From NCBI GenBank assembly GCA_015179125.1, contig WHVA01000102.1, positions 186,001 to 250,000 of the forward strand: a stretch of 64,000 nucleotides of DNA. Direction: 5' to 3'. The notes under the pieces were generated by a model. It did no database searches, had not been told where the DNA came from, and was given only the letters and a program-made list of their open reading frames with translations. Position numbers and translations under genes: made by a program. Of the stretch, positions 1-11,816 are shown piece after piece. Each line of letters starts with the position of its first letter. Positions within the stretch are counted from its first letter, which is position 1. The DNA comes from Gautieria morchelliformis. Its lineage: Eukaryota > Basidiomycota > Agaricomycetes > Gomphales > Gomphaceae.

Positions 1-1330
1 GTGGATGACCAGGAACTGTGTGTAACCTGGGAGATTGTTTTGGAACCCTTCAAGTCTTTGGTGTTAGAGCTAACACCTTGGTCTATCAGAACGTGTCGTA
101 TACGAAACTGCAAGAATATTAGGCACTACTGGCGTAATGAATAACAAACTATTAGTTTGTAGGTTCAAGGACGACTATTGGGGTCCAAGTATTCCAAAAA
201 GAGAGGAATGGCTTTCGCAGGAGAGTTTGTAAGTGGGCTGACCCGATTAACGTCAACGCACTGCAATAAACGAGTGACTGGTTTTTGGGTAGTGACTTGT
301 GAAAGTCTCTGAACAGGAAAATCGACTGATCAGATCGTCTCGGGTATTGGAGTGCTAATTGGCAAGAAAATCGATTGACAACCTCACTCTGCAGAATTTC
401 ACCTAGAGGGTTAGTCTGGGTGGCTAAGTAGAAAAGCAACTACTTAACTGAGAATTAATACACTAAGCAAGTGTAATAACCCTAGCTGGGGTTAGAAGCC
501 TGGTAAGCTGTGCAAGCTTGGCAAATCACGCAAGGTGCGTTGGATAGAAGATGGTAGATTGGCTGATGAAAAGGCAGGCAAAAGGGCCTCCTTTTATATT
601 GTAATGTACATGAGCTTAGTAAGCAGGTAGAACCTTCTATCTATTAATGGAATGGGGGGAGCAGCTTGTGGAAGCTGGAAGAAAGTATAGGAAGGTTCTG
701 GGTGTTTCCAGATGACTCACAGTGTTTCCTACCAATCACAGCTTGATTTGTCAGGAATGCCTCACTGATCAGAGTCATGTGACTTGGCACAGCTTGGTTG
801 AGTCACTGAGGCTGTACCTTCAGTTATGACTTTGGCACTCAGAGGCTTAGTAATCAAACCTGAGCCAATTAGTGCTCTGTAGCCACAATAACCAAGGGCA
901 CTGCTTAGCACTGCCTTGCACAGCCTGATACAGCCTTGTTGTCATGACTGACCAAGATCCCCACTGTTTGGTTCAGCCAAACAGGCTGCATAGTTGCTAT
1001 GGCTGCATATAGCAACAGATTGAGGCTCAGCTGGAATTACTGGGAGAGCCATCCTGCCGGACTTGTGGGCACTTGAGTGGCCGGTAAGTCCGAAATTAAG
1101 GTACCGCCGAGGTGGCCGGCGGAGTTTGAAATGGAAAGTCCGTGACAGAGTTGTGGGTGCAAATGGACACACAACTCTGCAATAGCAGAAATAAGGCAGT
1201 TTGGGCCAAATAAATTGCGGAAAAATATGGAAAAATAGGGGAACGATGGAGGGATGTTTGAAATACTCCCACAATTTCTTATAGCTTCATGTATATGCTA
1301 TAACTCGTGAAAAAGCGGAAATACACCAGT
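1..1330. other. Unassigned leading region
   Basis: I recognise no gene here. Several frames are open for about 70-110 codons, but none shows a known domain. TATA-like sequence and repeated short inverted motifs, for example the hairpin at about 1156-1188 (GAGTTGTG paired with CACACAACTC), suggest old LTR or terminal-repeat debris. It may include the 5' end of the hAT element that follows. No target duplication or LTR pair could be read. Confidence 0.3.
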
Positions 1331-1339
1331 ATGAGCCCT

Positions 1340-2445
1340 TTGTAGCTGGTTGAACAGCTGATTCCCCAACAGAGATGCTGGATGTGCATGTCACTATACC
1401 GAGCCGACAGACAGTCTCGCGTGATGTGGTAGACATCCATGCGATGTCCATGGCCCATGTGAAGACTATGCTTCAGGTAAGTGGTCATTTTCTTGCGCAG
1501 GACCTTTCTGATGTGCGCATATATTGGGTAGGGTCACCCGGGTACACTTCACGTTGGGGTGGATGGGTGGACATCCCCCACCATGTTTTCTTTCCTCGGG
1601 GTTACCATTCATGGCATTTTTGATGGCAAAATGCGGCATATCCTCTTGGATTTTGTTCGGTAAGTGTATCTCAAGTTTATCTCTTTGTCCACAACATGCC
1701 TGAAGACATTCACCTGCCTTTTAGACTATCCGAGGGACACACTGGTGTGTGCCTCGCAGAGCAGCTATTTGAATGTCTAAAGGGCTATGGGATTCAGGAC
1801 AAGGTAAGAGCATAGTTGGATGTTTTCTGGAATAATGTCTAATTCCCTGCATACTTCAGATTCTGGGACTAGTTGGTGACAATGCAGAGAATAATGCCAC
1901 AGTGGTTAGGCACTTGGGAACTCTTATGCCTCACTTTGGAGGTTCGTTGGGTCGTGTGTGATCCTTCACACACATCATCAATCTCCTGGTCAAGGTAGGC
2001 CTCTCATTGTTATGCAATTTTCACCTGCTTAAAATGGCCAGGCTATTTTGTTGCCTTTTGTGGTGAAGAAGGTCAATGGGGAGATATCCGATGAGGAGCT
2101 GAATACACTCCTCGATGGCATCTTCGAAGTGGAAGATGAAGATGACCTCAGTGCAGCTGAGGATGTAGATCCGGACCACGAGTCTCATTACAATGAAGTC
2201 ATTGATGCTGCTGCTAATGAGGGCTCTGAGGCTGCTGGGAGCACAGAGGATGATGTTCATGCTGGACAGCTTTGCCTGGCCAAGGTAGAGTTCTCGTTGC
2301 TTAGCTGGGGTTCCTGGCCTCTCACTGAGGTCATTTTAGCTCAAGGGTTTGACTAAATGAATATTCCACAGTCCAACATTGCGTCAGGACCTCCAAAGTC
2401 CCTGTGAATCACAGGACCCACCAATAACATATCAAATGGTAATTC
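1340..2445 (+). pseudogene. hAT-family transposase, intron-containing remnant
   Basis: The conceptual product is a hAT transposase, a cut-and-paste enzyme using an RNase H-like DDE fold. Exons can be joined across introns of usual fungal size: about 1477-1531, 1660-1724, 1804-1859, 1995-2041 and 2285-2339, each GT-AG. Joined exons give TVSRDV, then LHVGVDGWTSPTMFSFLG with the first catalytic Asp, then ILGLVGDNAENNATV with the second Asp, then THIINLLVK and an acidic stretch (about 2100-2250) typical of the region before the C-terminal dimerisation part. Two in-frame TGA codons (1959-1961 and 2358-2360) lie where the family usually has Arg. The 3' part with the catalytic Glu and dimerisation domain is absent, because a copia-like LTR fragment starts at 2446. 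The N-terminal zinc finger was not identified, so the start is uncertain. Confidence 0.8.
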
Positions 2446-2612
2446 TGTAGAGGACAGGAATTATAGGCAGTAGGACTGGAATTGTTGCGCAAAAGAATAG
2501 CCTAGAAATCAATTCACTCTCTCAGTGAATTTAGTTGTCACTATTATTATGTTATACACTGCCTAGAAATCAATTCACTATAAGATTTCCGGGTCAACAA
2601 ATCGAAGGAAAA
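2446..2612 (+). repeat. Truncated copia-related LTR (family B)
   Basis: This fragment begins TGTAGAGGACAGGAATTA and matches the first ~165 bp of the complete solo LTR at 44064-44572, including the CTCTCTCAGTGAATT motif. It is cut on its right by gypsy LTR sequence, so no target duplication can be read. Confidence 0.75.
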
Positions 2613-2765
2613 TAGACCCACTGTATAATTTATGCATGGGAACTGGTCAGCGGTTCCCATCACATCTTACCCTTACACTGTCACTATGTAGCATTCAGAA
2701 TACCACACATTGATCAAGTTCTGTTGTGCTCTTGTGACACAAGGCTTAAGATCCACATCTTTACA
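2613..2765 (-). repeat. Gypsy LTR fragment (TGTAAAGATG family)
   Basis: On the minus strand this starts TGTAAAGATGTGGATCTTAA and matches the start of the LTR-like block at 30008-30239 in opposite orientation, including an inverted GGGAACTG/CGGTTCCC motif. It follows the broken reverse transcriptase on its right, as a 3' LTR would after internal deletion. Confidence 0.65.
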
Positions 2766-4224
2766 ATGTGGCAGGGGAGGTCCACCCCATCCAGTACATA
2801 GACCTTGCCCTGAAGTGGAGCAAGCCATCACATTCCAACCACTCCACTGCCCATTCTGACTGTGAGTGCCCCTTCCACAGCTCCTCCACCACATTCACCA
2901 CTGAGTCCTCCTTCTCTCCATCCCAGTACTGCCTCCAGATGTATCATGTCAACAAAGATGTCATTCATCATTGTCTGGAACATGGCAGGACTGTTGGTGA
3001 GGCCAAAGAACATGACCTGCGGCTCAAACAGTTCTTGGTTGGTGTGGAATGCTGCCTTCCATTCGTCTCCCTCACGGATCCAAACATTGTTGAAACCGCA
3101 GCGGACATTCAGCTTAGTGAAGTACCTTGCACCACAGAGTTGTGTGATCAGTTTGTGAATGAGTGGAATGGGGTACCAATTATTGATCGTGATCGCATTC
3201 AAGGCTCAGTAATCCTGTACAAGTCTGAGTGAGCCATCCTTCTTCTTGATGAAGAACACTGGAGATGCCATGGGTGACTTGGAGGGGTGGATCCTCCCAG
3301 TACAGAGGTTCTCTGCAAGGAATGCATCAAGCTCTACCTGCTCCCTAGGTGACAGTGGGTAGACCTTACAGTTGGTGGGCTTTGACCCAGGCTCCAACTC
3401 AATGGCATCCCACAGGTTCCGTGAGGGCAGGGCATCAAACGACTCCTTGGCAAAGACCTCCTCGAATTCCCACAGGTACTCCAGAATCTCCACCTCCACT
3501 TTATCATATTTCCTGGAGGCTTCTGTGAGGCATTGTGAAATGTTTCCGGTGGCATGGACATGTTCTGCTTCTGGCGGAAGGTTTATGTAAAACAAGTGTT
3601 CCCCTTGCACCAAAGTGTCTTCCAGGTCAAGTCAGACGATGTTGGAATCGGAATCGGAATCAGAATTGGGAGTGGGAGCTGGTTCAAAATCCGCTTCCGA
3701 ATCCTCTTCTGCAAGCAGTGGATGAGGGCCAGAATGACATATCTGTATGAGCCATTTGGTCTTCTGCTACTCCTGACGCTCCTTCTGCACTTCCTACCGG
3801 CACATGTGACACTTGGTCGGGCATCAACTCATCAGCACCTTCCGAGTCTGCCAGGTGATCTCTGGGTTGTGCTCCTGCAGCCAGGTAAACCTGAGGATGA
3901 TGTCTTGCCTGCCCAGGCTGGTGACTGCAAAGGAAGTGTGTTCTGTGTGTCCATAGTAGCGGAGAATTGTGTCTACTATTTCCATGATGGACCCTGCCTC
4001 ATTAGGGCTTCCATCCACATTGAATGTTGCAACGTCCATGTGGTCAGTCGGTTCCATTCAACATAGGCCCTGTCCATAAACTGACCAGTGGCCCCACAGT
4101 CAACACGTGCGGGTCCGTATTTGACCTCCGCTGTATCTGCCATCTGGATCTCAACCTTAATGACCAGTGACTTGGGCCCAGGGTGGCAGCAACAACATAG
4201 CATTTGGGGAGGCATCTCTCCCAA
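2766..4224 (-). pseudogene. Gypsy-1 pol fragment: protease and reverse transcriptase
   Basis: The minus strand carries the front of a Ty3/gypsy Pol. A retropepsin-like motif reads ARVDCGATGQF near 4100; the usual DSGAT has DCGAT here, so the active-site Ser is lost. The linker and reverse transcriptase follow (3613 down to about 2936), with PVFFIKKKDGSLRLVQDY, then YFTKLNVRCGFNNV, where LDLR is expected and the catalytic Asp is replaced by Asn, and FGLTNSPAMFQTMMNDIF. After NDIF the sequence turns into unrelated codons (2936-2766) before the expected YLDD box, so RNase H and integrase are missing. Frameshifts separate protease from RT. The gag of the same copy lies at 4316-6370. Confidence 0.8.
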
Positions 4225-4315
4225 GGGCGGACACCGAGTGGGTGGGATGTCGGACTCGGCTTTTGTGTGACTTTATCCAGTGGGTCTGGAGGAAATGAGG
4301 GGAGTGGGGTTTTCA

Positions 4316-6370
4316 TTCTCTACTTCAAGACAGGCAAACCAGTTATGTACAGGCAGCAGGGGAACACATCTCACCCACTGCACGTCACAAAATCCAATGC
4401 ATCTTCCACTTCACTTCCGACACACCATGTTCCACATTTTCGGAAATTTCTTCCACAGTGGGCACCCTGCTTATGTCTGCAAGCGTGAGGAACTCTGGAA
4501 GGAGCTCAAGTTTCCCTTCCATGGTCATAAGCCGGATGTTGAAAGCTTGGGGGCACTCCCAAGCATTGTGGCCTGGCTGCTGGCATCGGAAGCAGGTGAC
4601 GGTTTGGTTGCCTTTTCCACGCATGCAGTCAACATCCATTGGGGCAGGGCCACTTTTAGAAGGAGGGGGGCTAGAGTTCCAAGCAGGGGCAGGCGGAGCA
4701 ACTGTCAGATATATCTTCCGTGTCGGAATAAATATTGCTCCGGGTTTCAGCACAGGTGGGGTCGGACAAGCAGAACTGTGTGTCGTGTTCCGGTTTGTCT
4801 CCATAAAGGCCTCATTTGCTTCCCTGTTCCGGGAAACTCTTCGCACAGCTTGGTACCACCCTTCCGGGTCATTGAAATCCGGAGCTCCATCCCCACGCAG
4901 TGCAACTTGGTTCTGGAGTGTCGGATCGAGTGCTCATTGGAATTTGATGATGATCGTCTTGTAGTCATCATACTCTGTGAGGTTGATGAGCTCCTGGAAA
5001 CAATATATGTAGTCATCGACCGGATCCTTCGCCTGGTACCAGCTAGTCCCCTTGAGCTTCGTAAGGGCTGTGAGTTGCTTGTTTTTCAGGCAGAACTGGT
5101 CAAAAAGGTTTTCTCGAAGGCGTCCCAGTCCTGGAAGTAGTTGGTGTTGCCCTTTGCTTCATGTCGGATCACCTTGTTTGCAAAAGGAGCTGTGCAGTCT
5201 GACTTGAAAAAGGACAATGCCCAGTGAATCCAAGCCTGGTCGTTCAGAAAGAGGTCTCCGACAACTGCGAAGTAGATGTTGCATATGTTGAAAAATGCGC
5301 ATCCCTTCTCCCAATCTCCGTCAAAGTGCACCGGGGTCACTGGCTTGACCTTTGTCAACTTTGTGGACATCCTTCCACTACTTCCACCTGTCCGAAACCC
5401 GAATCATCCTTCATTTCATTTCCACCACTTTGTGGAATATTGTTACGACCGTTCCCGACCAACCATCTCCTCCACATCCTCTCCGCGTCCCCTCCACACC
5501 ACCTCTGACTCTGTTCCGCAGCATCCGCAACCCTTTACCTCAACCCCTTGTTCTTTCAGTACCCCTGGCCACCTCCAGATACTGGCCCCCATACTCAACC
5601 CTGAACACAGCAAGATACCATTTCTGTACTTCCATTTGTTCTGATGCCTCTTGTACTTACTCGCCTTGTTCTTTGCCATTGTACTTACCCTACCCTGCAC
5701 CCCCCTTGTCATCCCCTTGTTCCGCATTAGTCACTTGCCCCGTATGTCTATCCGATTCCCGCACTCTCCGGAATTTGCTTAGTACCATACTATTACCTGT
5801 TGCTTCCGCTCTTTGTATAAAACCCCTCATGTATGTCTCCGTTTCTGCAATCAGATAATCGACTTCGATATGTGAACCCCTTCACATTGTCTCCTGTTCT
5901 TAGCACAGCTAGTTTTGCTAGTCTTGTCTCCCTCCACTCTCGACCCTCTGTCCTCCGGCTCTTCCGCCTCTTCCGACCTTTGTTCTCTGACCCTCGACCC
6001 TTGACCTTACTCTCGACTTCCGCCTTCTCTGACACCCGGAAGTCAAATCCGAAATACTTAGGACGATAGTTCATCAGGGGTGCAACACATAAGTTGAACC
6101 CGTTGTCCTTTCCAGTTCTGACCTCCGGAATTTCCGATACGTAACAAATATCTAACTTAGCCAAAATCATTGTAAGGCTGTTTCGATCGTGTTGGTCTTC
6201 ATCCAGTTCCGCATCAACTCCTCCTCCATATTGTGAAGACAATCATCTGGATCCATGTCAGAAGGAGAAGTATGGGATGGGATTTCCGGTTTTGGGAGAG
6301 GGACTGTCATATGCTGTGTGTGCGGAAGAGGTTGCAATCTCCGAGTTGCTATCTCCAATTCCAGAGGCAC
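4316..6370 (-). pseudogene. Gypsy-1 gag, split by a solo LTR
   Basis: The minus strand encodes a Retrotrans_gag-type protein closely related to the better preserved copy at 12422-13597. The N-terminal part (6370-6152) contains MEEELMRNWMKT. The reading frame stops at the LTR inserted at 5441-6146 and resumes at 5435 on the other side. The C-terminal part has the CCHC knuckle CFRCQQPGHNAWECP near 4600. Internal frameshifts are present at about 4850 and 5090. Gag would bind the element RNA and form the virus-like particle. This copy supplies the empty site that defines the copia insertion in Gypsy-2: it reads straight through the CATAAC..GGTTTGCCTGTC junction at 4330-4350. Confidence 0.85.
5441..6146 (+). 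mobile_element. Solo LTR, gypsy family C (TGTTACGACC...TACGTAACA)
   Basis: A 706 bp LTR beginning TGTTACGACC and ending GATACGTAACA is flanked by the 5 bp duplication AATAT (5436-5440 and 6147-6151). It sits inside Gypsy-1 gag. A second, diverged copy at 42417-43060 has its own different duplication, which confirms both ends. A TATA-like TTGTATAAAA lies at about 5813. No internal region remains, so this is a solo LTR left by LTR-LTR recombination. Confidence 0.92.
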
Positions 6371-6429
6371 CTATGGCGAATGCAATGTGCAGTAGGACTG
6401 CCAGTCCTCTAGTGGAGAGACCTTTCTAC

Positions 6430-6897
6430 TGTTAGGGCAACACTAGTTGGCCGTGGAGATCACACTACCACACAACTGAGAAGGGAAGATCCAAAATATG
6501 TATTAATGAACTGAGTATACAAGAGAGGGGATTCTCACCTGCCAAAGGAAAATTGAAAGAGAAAAGTCTAAGGACCCCCAATGTCAGTGAGCCCGTATTA
6601 TACTATGCTCCACAGCCAGGACAACACTTGGCACTTGCCATCAACCCTGAATCTCCCTGACCTCCCTGAGCCTTGATCGACCCTTGACACCCCCTACTAC
6701 GACAGTTGCTTGACTTCTGACACCATTCCAAGAGCAGAAGTTGGAAAGTGGAGTGGAATTGGCAAGGCGAACAGAACTGGTGGAAGTTCCCTGAAGCGGA
6801 ACCATTTCCAAAAGCGGAGTCGGAATTGAAGTGGAGTTGGAAATGGAGTCAGAACTTGGCATGGTGTCAGAATTGGAAAACAGGGTGTCCCCTGACA
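6430..6897 (-). repeat. Gypsy-1 5' LTR (family A, TGTCAGGGGACACC)
   Basis: On the minus strand the LTR runs TGTCAGGGGACACCCTG to GTTGCCCTAACA, 468 bp, and leads directly into the Gypsy-1 leader and gag. Related LTRs lie at 11817-12234 (Gypsy-2), 14467-14928 and 44972-45370 (solo copies). The first third is rich in TTCCG/CGGAA motifs. The leader just inside the LTR (AGAAAGGTCTCTCC) is shared with Gypsy-2 and is the likely primer-binding region; its tRNA was not identified. Confidence 0.85.
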
Positions 6898-7235
6898 CTG
6901 CAAGCCTTGGAGGAAGTGCCACTCTTGCAAGCATAGGAGGACGTGATGATGGTGCCAGCATGGGAGGACATGAAGAGGGCGCAAGCATAGGAGGGTGTGA
7001 TGGCCCAGCAACAGCTTGAAACAGATCAGCCGCATTGATTCTAGGAGGAGGTTGAGGGATGGTGAAAGGAGGTGGTGGGGACTGGTTCTGAGCTCTGACA
7101 GCAGCAACAGCAAGTGCACGCACTCTCTGATCAGTGGGTGATGTCATAATGCCCTCCTGCTCCTCCCTCACCTTTTCACACTCCTGCTGATGGTTTCTTT
7201 TTGGAGTAGATGGATCCCTGAGAATGCAGGCATAA
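6898..7235 (-). CDS. Uncharacterised exon with PPMLAPSS repeats, truncated by the Gypsy-1 LTR
   Basis: The minus strand is open from a good acceptor (CATTCTCAG at about 7217-7225) to the Gypsy-1 LTR at 6897. The product has a charged start (EEQEGIMTSPTDQRVRALAV), a proline-rich stretch, then three or four copies of an 8-residue repeat, PPMLAPSS. I do not recognise the family. It could be an exon of a host gene or of another transposon that Gypsy-1 interrupted. The downstream part was not found on the other side of Gypsy-1 in this window. Confidence 0.4.
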
Positions 7236-9243
7236 GATTAGTGAGACAACAAGCCTGGCCTGTGCTTCACTCTGGCCAGGATGTAAGGCAAGGTGAAACA
7301 GATATCATAGAATAATTTCATCATATACAATGTTTTCTGTTATGTGATTGCCAAGCGAACACAAACATCATCTCAATGGTGGACATGATTGGTCACAACG
7401 ATGTCTGTGGTTGAGGATCACAGGATAATACCATACAACGGTGGGTGCAAGTAACCCAATTAATCGGACAGATGCTACCAATGGATGAGTAATCCCCGAA
7501 AAAAACACAGATTGCTGCTGCTGCTGACTTGAGCTGGTTTAATGCGAGGGGGAACACGATTCGCTTTGGGGTGTAGTTTGAGCTCGAAAAGACTATTGTT
7601 GTGTTTATAAGTGAGTAGCGTGACTATGTGGTATGTGATGTGTTTGCTGAGGGCTGGATGTACGACACCAAACCAATCACCCCAACCCAACTTCGCAGTC
7701 TCTTGAATGGACCTTGACACTCACCTTCTTGAGTGTCGCCACACCTGAAAACATAACCCTATAAAAGCTCCCGTCCCTCCCCTGATGATGTATTTTATCC
7801 AGACCATCCAACCCAACGAAACCCTGATCCCTGTCGAATATCTTGACAGTCTATTCGAGAAAAGTCCGCACATCATCATAGGAAAAGAACGCTTCGTCAA
7901 GGAATGGGCCATGGATGAATTTGTCAGACATAATAAGTCACGCAAACTCAAATTATAGTCTTGGGAGGAGAAAAGTCTTGACCAAGTACAGTATGATATG
8001 TAGAGCCTTGAGAATAAGGTCCTTTATATCTGATGTCATATCTTGAGACAATGAGAGCGTTTGAACAGCCGAGGACACATGTGCAGTGGCCAGACATTCA
8101 ATCACTTGAAATGGGCGACCGTAAAACTACCAATAGAGTAGCAGGAAGAACATAACTCACCTTCTCGAAGAAGGCGATAGGTAATGTGCAACTGCATTGA
8201 AACGTATGCTGCATAAGATGATTCATTGGGGCACTGTAAACCACAGAGTGCAACATGTACCTGACCGGGGAGAATCAGAGTCAATCCGGAATCAGAAGTC
8301 AGCTGGCTGAGTTGGCAAAACAGTCTACCCAAGAGTTCAGTCTAATATAGCATTAACACAACCTATGCCATACCACAGGAATGCGCTTGGCAGGTCGACA
8401 GCCAGTCATCACCAGCCCACCTTGAGCATCATCTATGCTATCCAACCATGGCATACCTTGGGCCCTCCCTTAGCATTGTCACCCAGAACATGTCGAGGAG
8501 GTAGTTCTGGAATACACCATCAGCTCAGCGCACCCATCCCATGTGCATCTGCATCGGCCACAACTTACAATATCACTCCCATCCTCACCATGGGGAACGG
8601 GGACCTGGCCTGGAACATCACCCGCACCACCTTCAATACAAGGCTACTCTGTTTGTGCAGCGCCCAATGATATATAGACAGAAGAGCATGTCATGGCTAG
8701 CCTCCTGACATGCATCAAAACGGAAATGCACATGTTTGGGCATAAGGGGTCATGTGAGGGTACCTTCACCTAGTATATTGTTGCTCTTGGGTACCGACTG
8801 ACTCATTTATCGATGGGTTCTGGCCCCACACCCTGAAGGTGTCAATATATGTTTGGGGAACTCTGATCTGGATCTGACTCTCCATTTCCAAATTTGACAC
8901 ATCTCTTCAGGACACACTACGGAAGCACCCTCTACAAATCCAAGTTATAATCACTTGGCCTTTATGCAGTGGCGGCGGGGTCAGTATGGGTGATGTGTGT
9001 GAGCATGCTAGAGGGGCCATGGCCAAGGGGTGTGTGTGGAGTGGTGTGTGGTGTTCATGATGTCAGTGGAACATGTCACACAGTGCGGGTGCAAACATCT
9101 CCATGCTGTCATAATTCGTTTATTCTGCGAATCATCCCTCAGCACAAGGCAAATGACTTCCCGAACCAGCGAACAACTTCCTGAACCAGCTACAGTTCTA
9201 TAACACTCCCTACACACTAAAAGAAACTCTCTGACCCGGGCCC
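7236..9243. other. Unassigned region with one small candidate ORF
   Basis: No recognised gene or repeat family is present apart from the 57-codon ORF annotated at 7785-7958. Open frames at 8102-8332(-), 8365-8670(+) and 8969-9184(+) have no domain signature and I do not call them. The right end abuts the start codon of LINE ORF1 and may hold the LINE 5' UTR. Confidence 0.4.
7785..7958 (+). CDS. Small hypothetical protein, 57 aa
   Basis: An ATG-started ORF of 57 codons ends in TAG. Its composition looks protein-like: it includes EYLDSLFEKSPHIIIGKERF and a basic C-terminus NKSRKLKL. A TATAAAAG sequence lies at about 7770, but only about 15 bp upstream of the ATG, which is too close for a normal TATA promoter, so this may instead be an internal exon of a decayed gene. 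I recognise no family. There are no neighbours to give context. Confidence 0.3.
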   Translation: MMYFIQTIQPNETLIPVEYLDSLFEKSPHIIIGKERFVKEWAMDEFVRHNKSRKLKL

Positions 9244-11175
9244 ATGTCGAATGACGCGTCAACTAGCGGCGCCAAGGGCAGGAACGCGGCCATGCCACGG
9301 CAGACGGTGACACCGAGCATGGCGCAGACGAGGCTCGATATGCAGGGCCGGATCCAACCAAGGGCAGAGACAACGGCGTGCCCAGCCGAAGAAAAGCAGA
9401 CAGAGCCGGCGAGACGCACCGAAAACCCAAATGAGAAGAGGGCAACAGCGACCCGACCGGCCACTAGAGGAGCGGTGGAGGACCCAGAGACGATGACCAG
9501 AGATGAAATAAGGGACCTTCCGGGGCAGGAGATAGCAGATGCGGAAGAAGGTAAGCAGTATCTTGAGCGTACACTGCTGATTGTACCAGGTACGCCATGG
9601 ACGGTTGACACGTTATCCACCACTATCCTCCAAGTTACGCAGTACAAAGGGGTACGTACCGAGGCAAGCGGTGAACGCGCTGAGATCAATCGTGTTTGTG
9701 CTAGAGCGGGTAGAGGATGATGCAAGATGCGAAAGGATAGTGAGTCAGGTGAAGGAGAGCCTAGCTGCGGAGGGCAATGCGCTGTCGGCCAAGATAATAG
9801 AGGCCACGGTGCTGATTCACAGGGCCACAGCGGCAGCGGTGGCTGCCGCCGAACTATCCCAACAGGTCACCGAGGATGCGGCGGCGGTGGTCAACTCGAT
9901 ACAGGATGCCTCGACCACAGTAGCCACCTTGGCGACCCAAATCAACGAAACCACGACCACGTATCGGGATGCCTTGAAGAAGCCAACAACGCCATCTCAG
10001 CACGCGTCGGCCAGCGTACCTACCCTCGACGTCAGGGTTCGTGCGAGAGAAAGCGTCAAGCTGAGGCAGCTGTTGGTTGATGCGGCAAACCCGGGGGAGC
10101 GGATTCTGGCAGGCCTAGATAGTGTCAGCCTGGTCGCAAAGGTGAATGGAATCATTGAGAAGATGGATAAGGAGTCTCCACTGAAAAATTAGATTATCTA
10201 ATTAGTACTAGAACGGACCCACGCCATTGTTAGTGCGAGGCAACTCACCAACGGCGGGGTCCTATTCCAGCTCAACTCTGAGGGGGCAGCGAGTGGCTCA
10301 ATGAGGCGCAGCACAGGGTCGTATTCACAGAGGCCCTCGCGCCGGATGCCAGAATAAAAGCACGGCTGTTCCCGCTGGTACTACAGTTCATACCGCTCCA
10401 CTTCGGTCCGGAGGTGGAAGGGGAGCTGCGGGGAATAGAGGAAACCAACAGGCTGCCGTGAGGCGCCATCGACAGGGCCAGGTGGATCAAACCTAGGGAG
10501 CATCGGGCCTCAAGCCAAACGTGCGGCCATGCACTGATCACGTTTACGACGCCGGAGGTGGCAAATAGGGTGCTCACCAACGGCCTTATAGTCTGTCAAA
10601 AATGGGTGTACACTGAGAAATGTAAGAAAGAGCCCACCAGGTGTCTCAAATGTCAAGGGTGGAACCATGTGTCCTACGCCTGCCCGCAAGAGGACGATAC
10701 CTGTGGCACCTGCACTGGATGGCACAGGACCAGTGCGTACGACTGTACCAGAGTGCGGTGCGCCTCCTGCAGGACCGATGACCACACCAGCTGGGAAAAA
10801 ACATGCCCTACCTTCCTGAGCAAGTGCGCTGAGCTAGACATCAGGCTGCTAGAAAACCAGATTCCATATTTCCCGACTGAGGAGGCCTGGACACATGTTT
10901 CACAGCCTCCTAAAGCACCACCGCCGCTGCCACCACCCGCTCGACGGTGCGATGGGGAATGGGAAACTGTCACGTGCTGGGGTAAGTACAGACAGCTGAC
11001 GCTGCCCTACAGAGCAGAGACGCCGGACCCAACTGCTACTCGCCAGCTGTGGCCACCGCCTCCACTACAGCGAGAGAGTCCGGCCACCTCCCCTAACAGC
11101 CTTGCCATAGGCCCCACCCCCTGCTGGGGAGACACAGACGGAGACACAGGGCCGCCCCCATCGAGTCAGAAATAA
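9244..11175 (+). pseudogene. LINE (Tad1-like) ORF1, nucleic-acid-binding protein
   Basis: ORF1 of a non-LTR retrotransposon, the RNA-binding chaperone of the retrotransposition complex. The start MSNDASTSGAKGRN at 9244 is followed by a polar region and an Ala-rich, probably coiled-coil segment (9740-9960). An RRM-like stretch LITFTTPEVANRVL comes next, then three zinc knuckles in tandem: CLKCQGWNHVSYACP, CGTCTGWHRTSAYDC and CASCRTDDHTSWEKTC. This triple-knuckle layout is typical of fungal Tad elements. The frame is broken near 9600 (frameshift), at 10192 (stop) and at 10459-10461 (TGA where Arg is expected). It overlaps the start of ORF2 at 11175. Confidence 0.8.
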
Positions 11176-11816
11176 TGTCATATACGCTGGGACCGGCACC
11201 GAAGAGACTGAGAATTTTCCCACAAAACCTCAATAAATCAGACAAGGCGCAATACGATCTCATAAATTCAGTGGCCCATGAGGAATGGGCTCTTTTACTA
11301 CTGCAAGAGCCGTACATCGACAAGCTGGGGAACACAAAGGCTAACCATAATTGGTGCGTTCTCTATCCTACCTCACATTTAACTAACAACTCCACAAAGT
11401 GATCGGTGATCCTCGTGAATGCGACAATCGACACCAATGCCTGGTCGCAGGTATCCTTCGCAGGGAACAACGACGTGACGGCGATACAATTCAGACATCC
11501 ACAGGGCAAGTCACAATATTCAACATCTATAATGACTGTGCACACTCGGACACACTGCGGGCCACTGACAGCTACATCGACTCGGAGCGGAGGAATATTA
11601 TCCAGCAGGAGACGGACTCGATGGTGTGGCGACTTCAATCGGCACCACCCCATGTGGGACAAAGAAAGAAACCATCACTTATTTATGGCAGAGGCAACTA
11701 GGGATGCAGAAGAGCTAATCTCGCTCCTAGCTGACTACAACATGATGATGGCCCTACCCAAGCGCACGCCCACCCTGCAGTCCATGGTTACCAAGAACTG
11801 GACAAGGGTGGACAAC
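11175..11816 (+). pseudogene. LINE ORF2, APE-type endonuclease start, truncated
   Basis: The ATG at 11175 overlaps the end of ORF1 in the compact way usual for LINEs. The product has the exonuclease-endonuclease-phosphatase motifs: NLNKSDKAQYDL near the start, LLLQEPYIDK with the metal-binding Glu, and after a shift WCGDFNRHHPMWDKERN, the GDFNxHHPxW signature of this nuclease. It nicks target DNA for target-primed reverse transcription. There is a TGA at 11400-11402 and frameshifts near 11480-11600. The frame ends at 11816, where the Gypsy-2 LTR begins. The reverse transcriptase half is not found anywhere in the window. Confidence 0.85.

Noticed and set aside
4280..5140. 286-codon plus-strand frame opposite Gypsy-1 gag
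   Set aside because: Same reason: the gag is on the minus strand and aligns with Gypsy-2.
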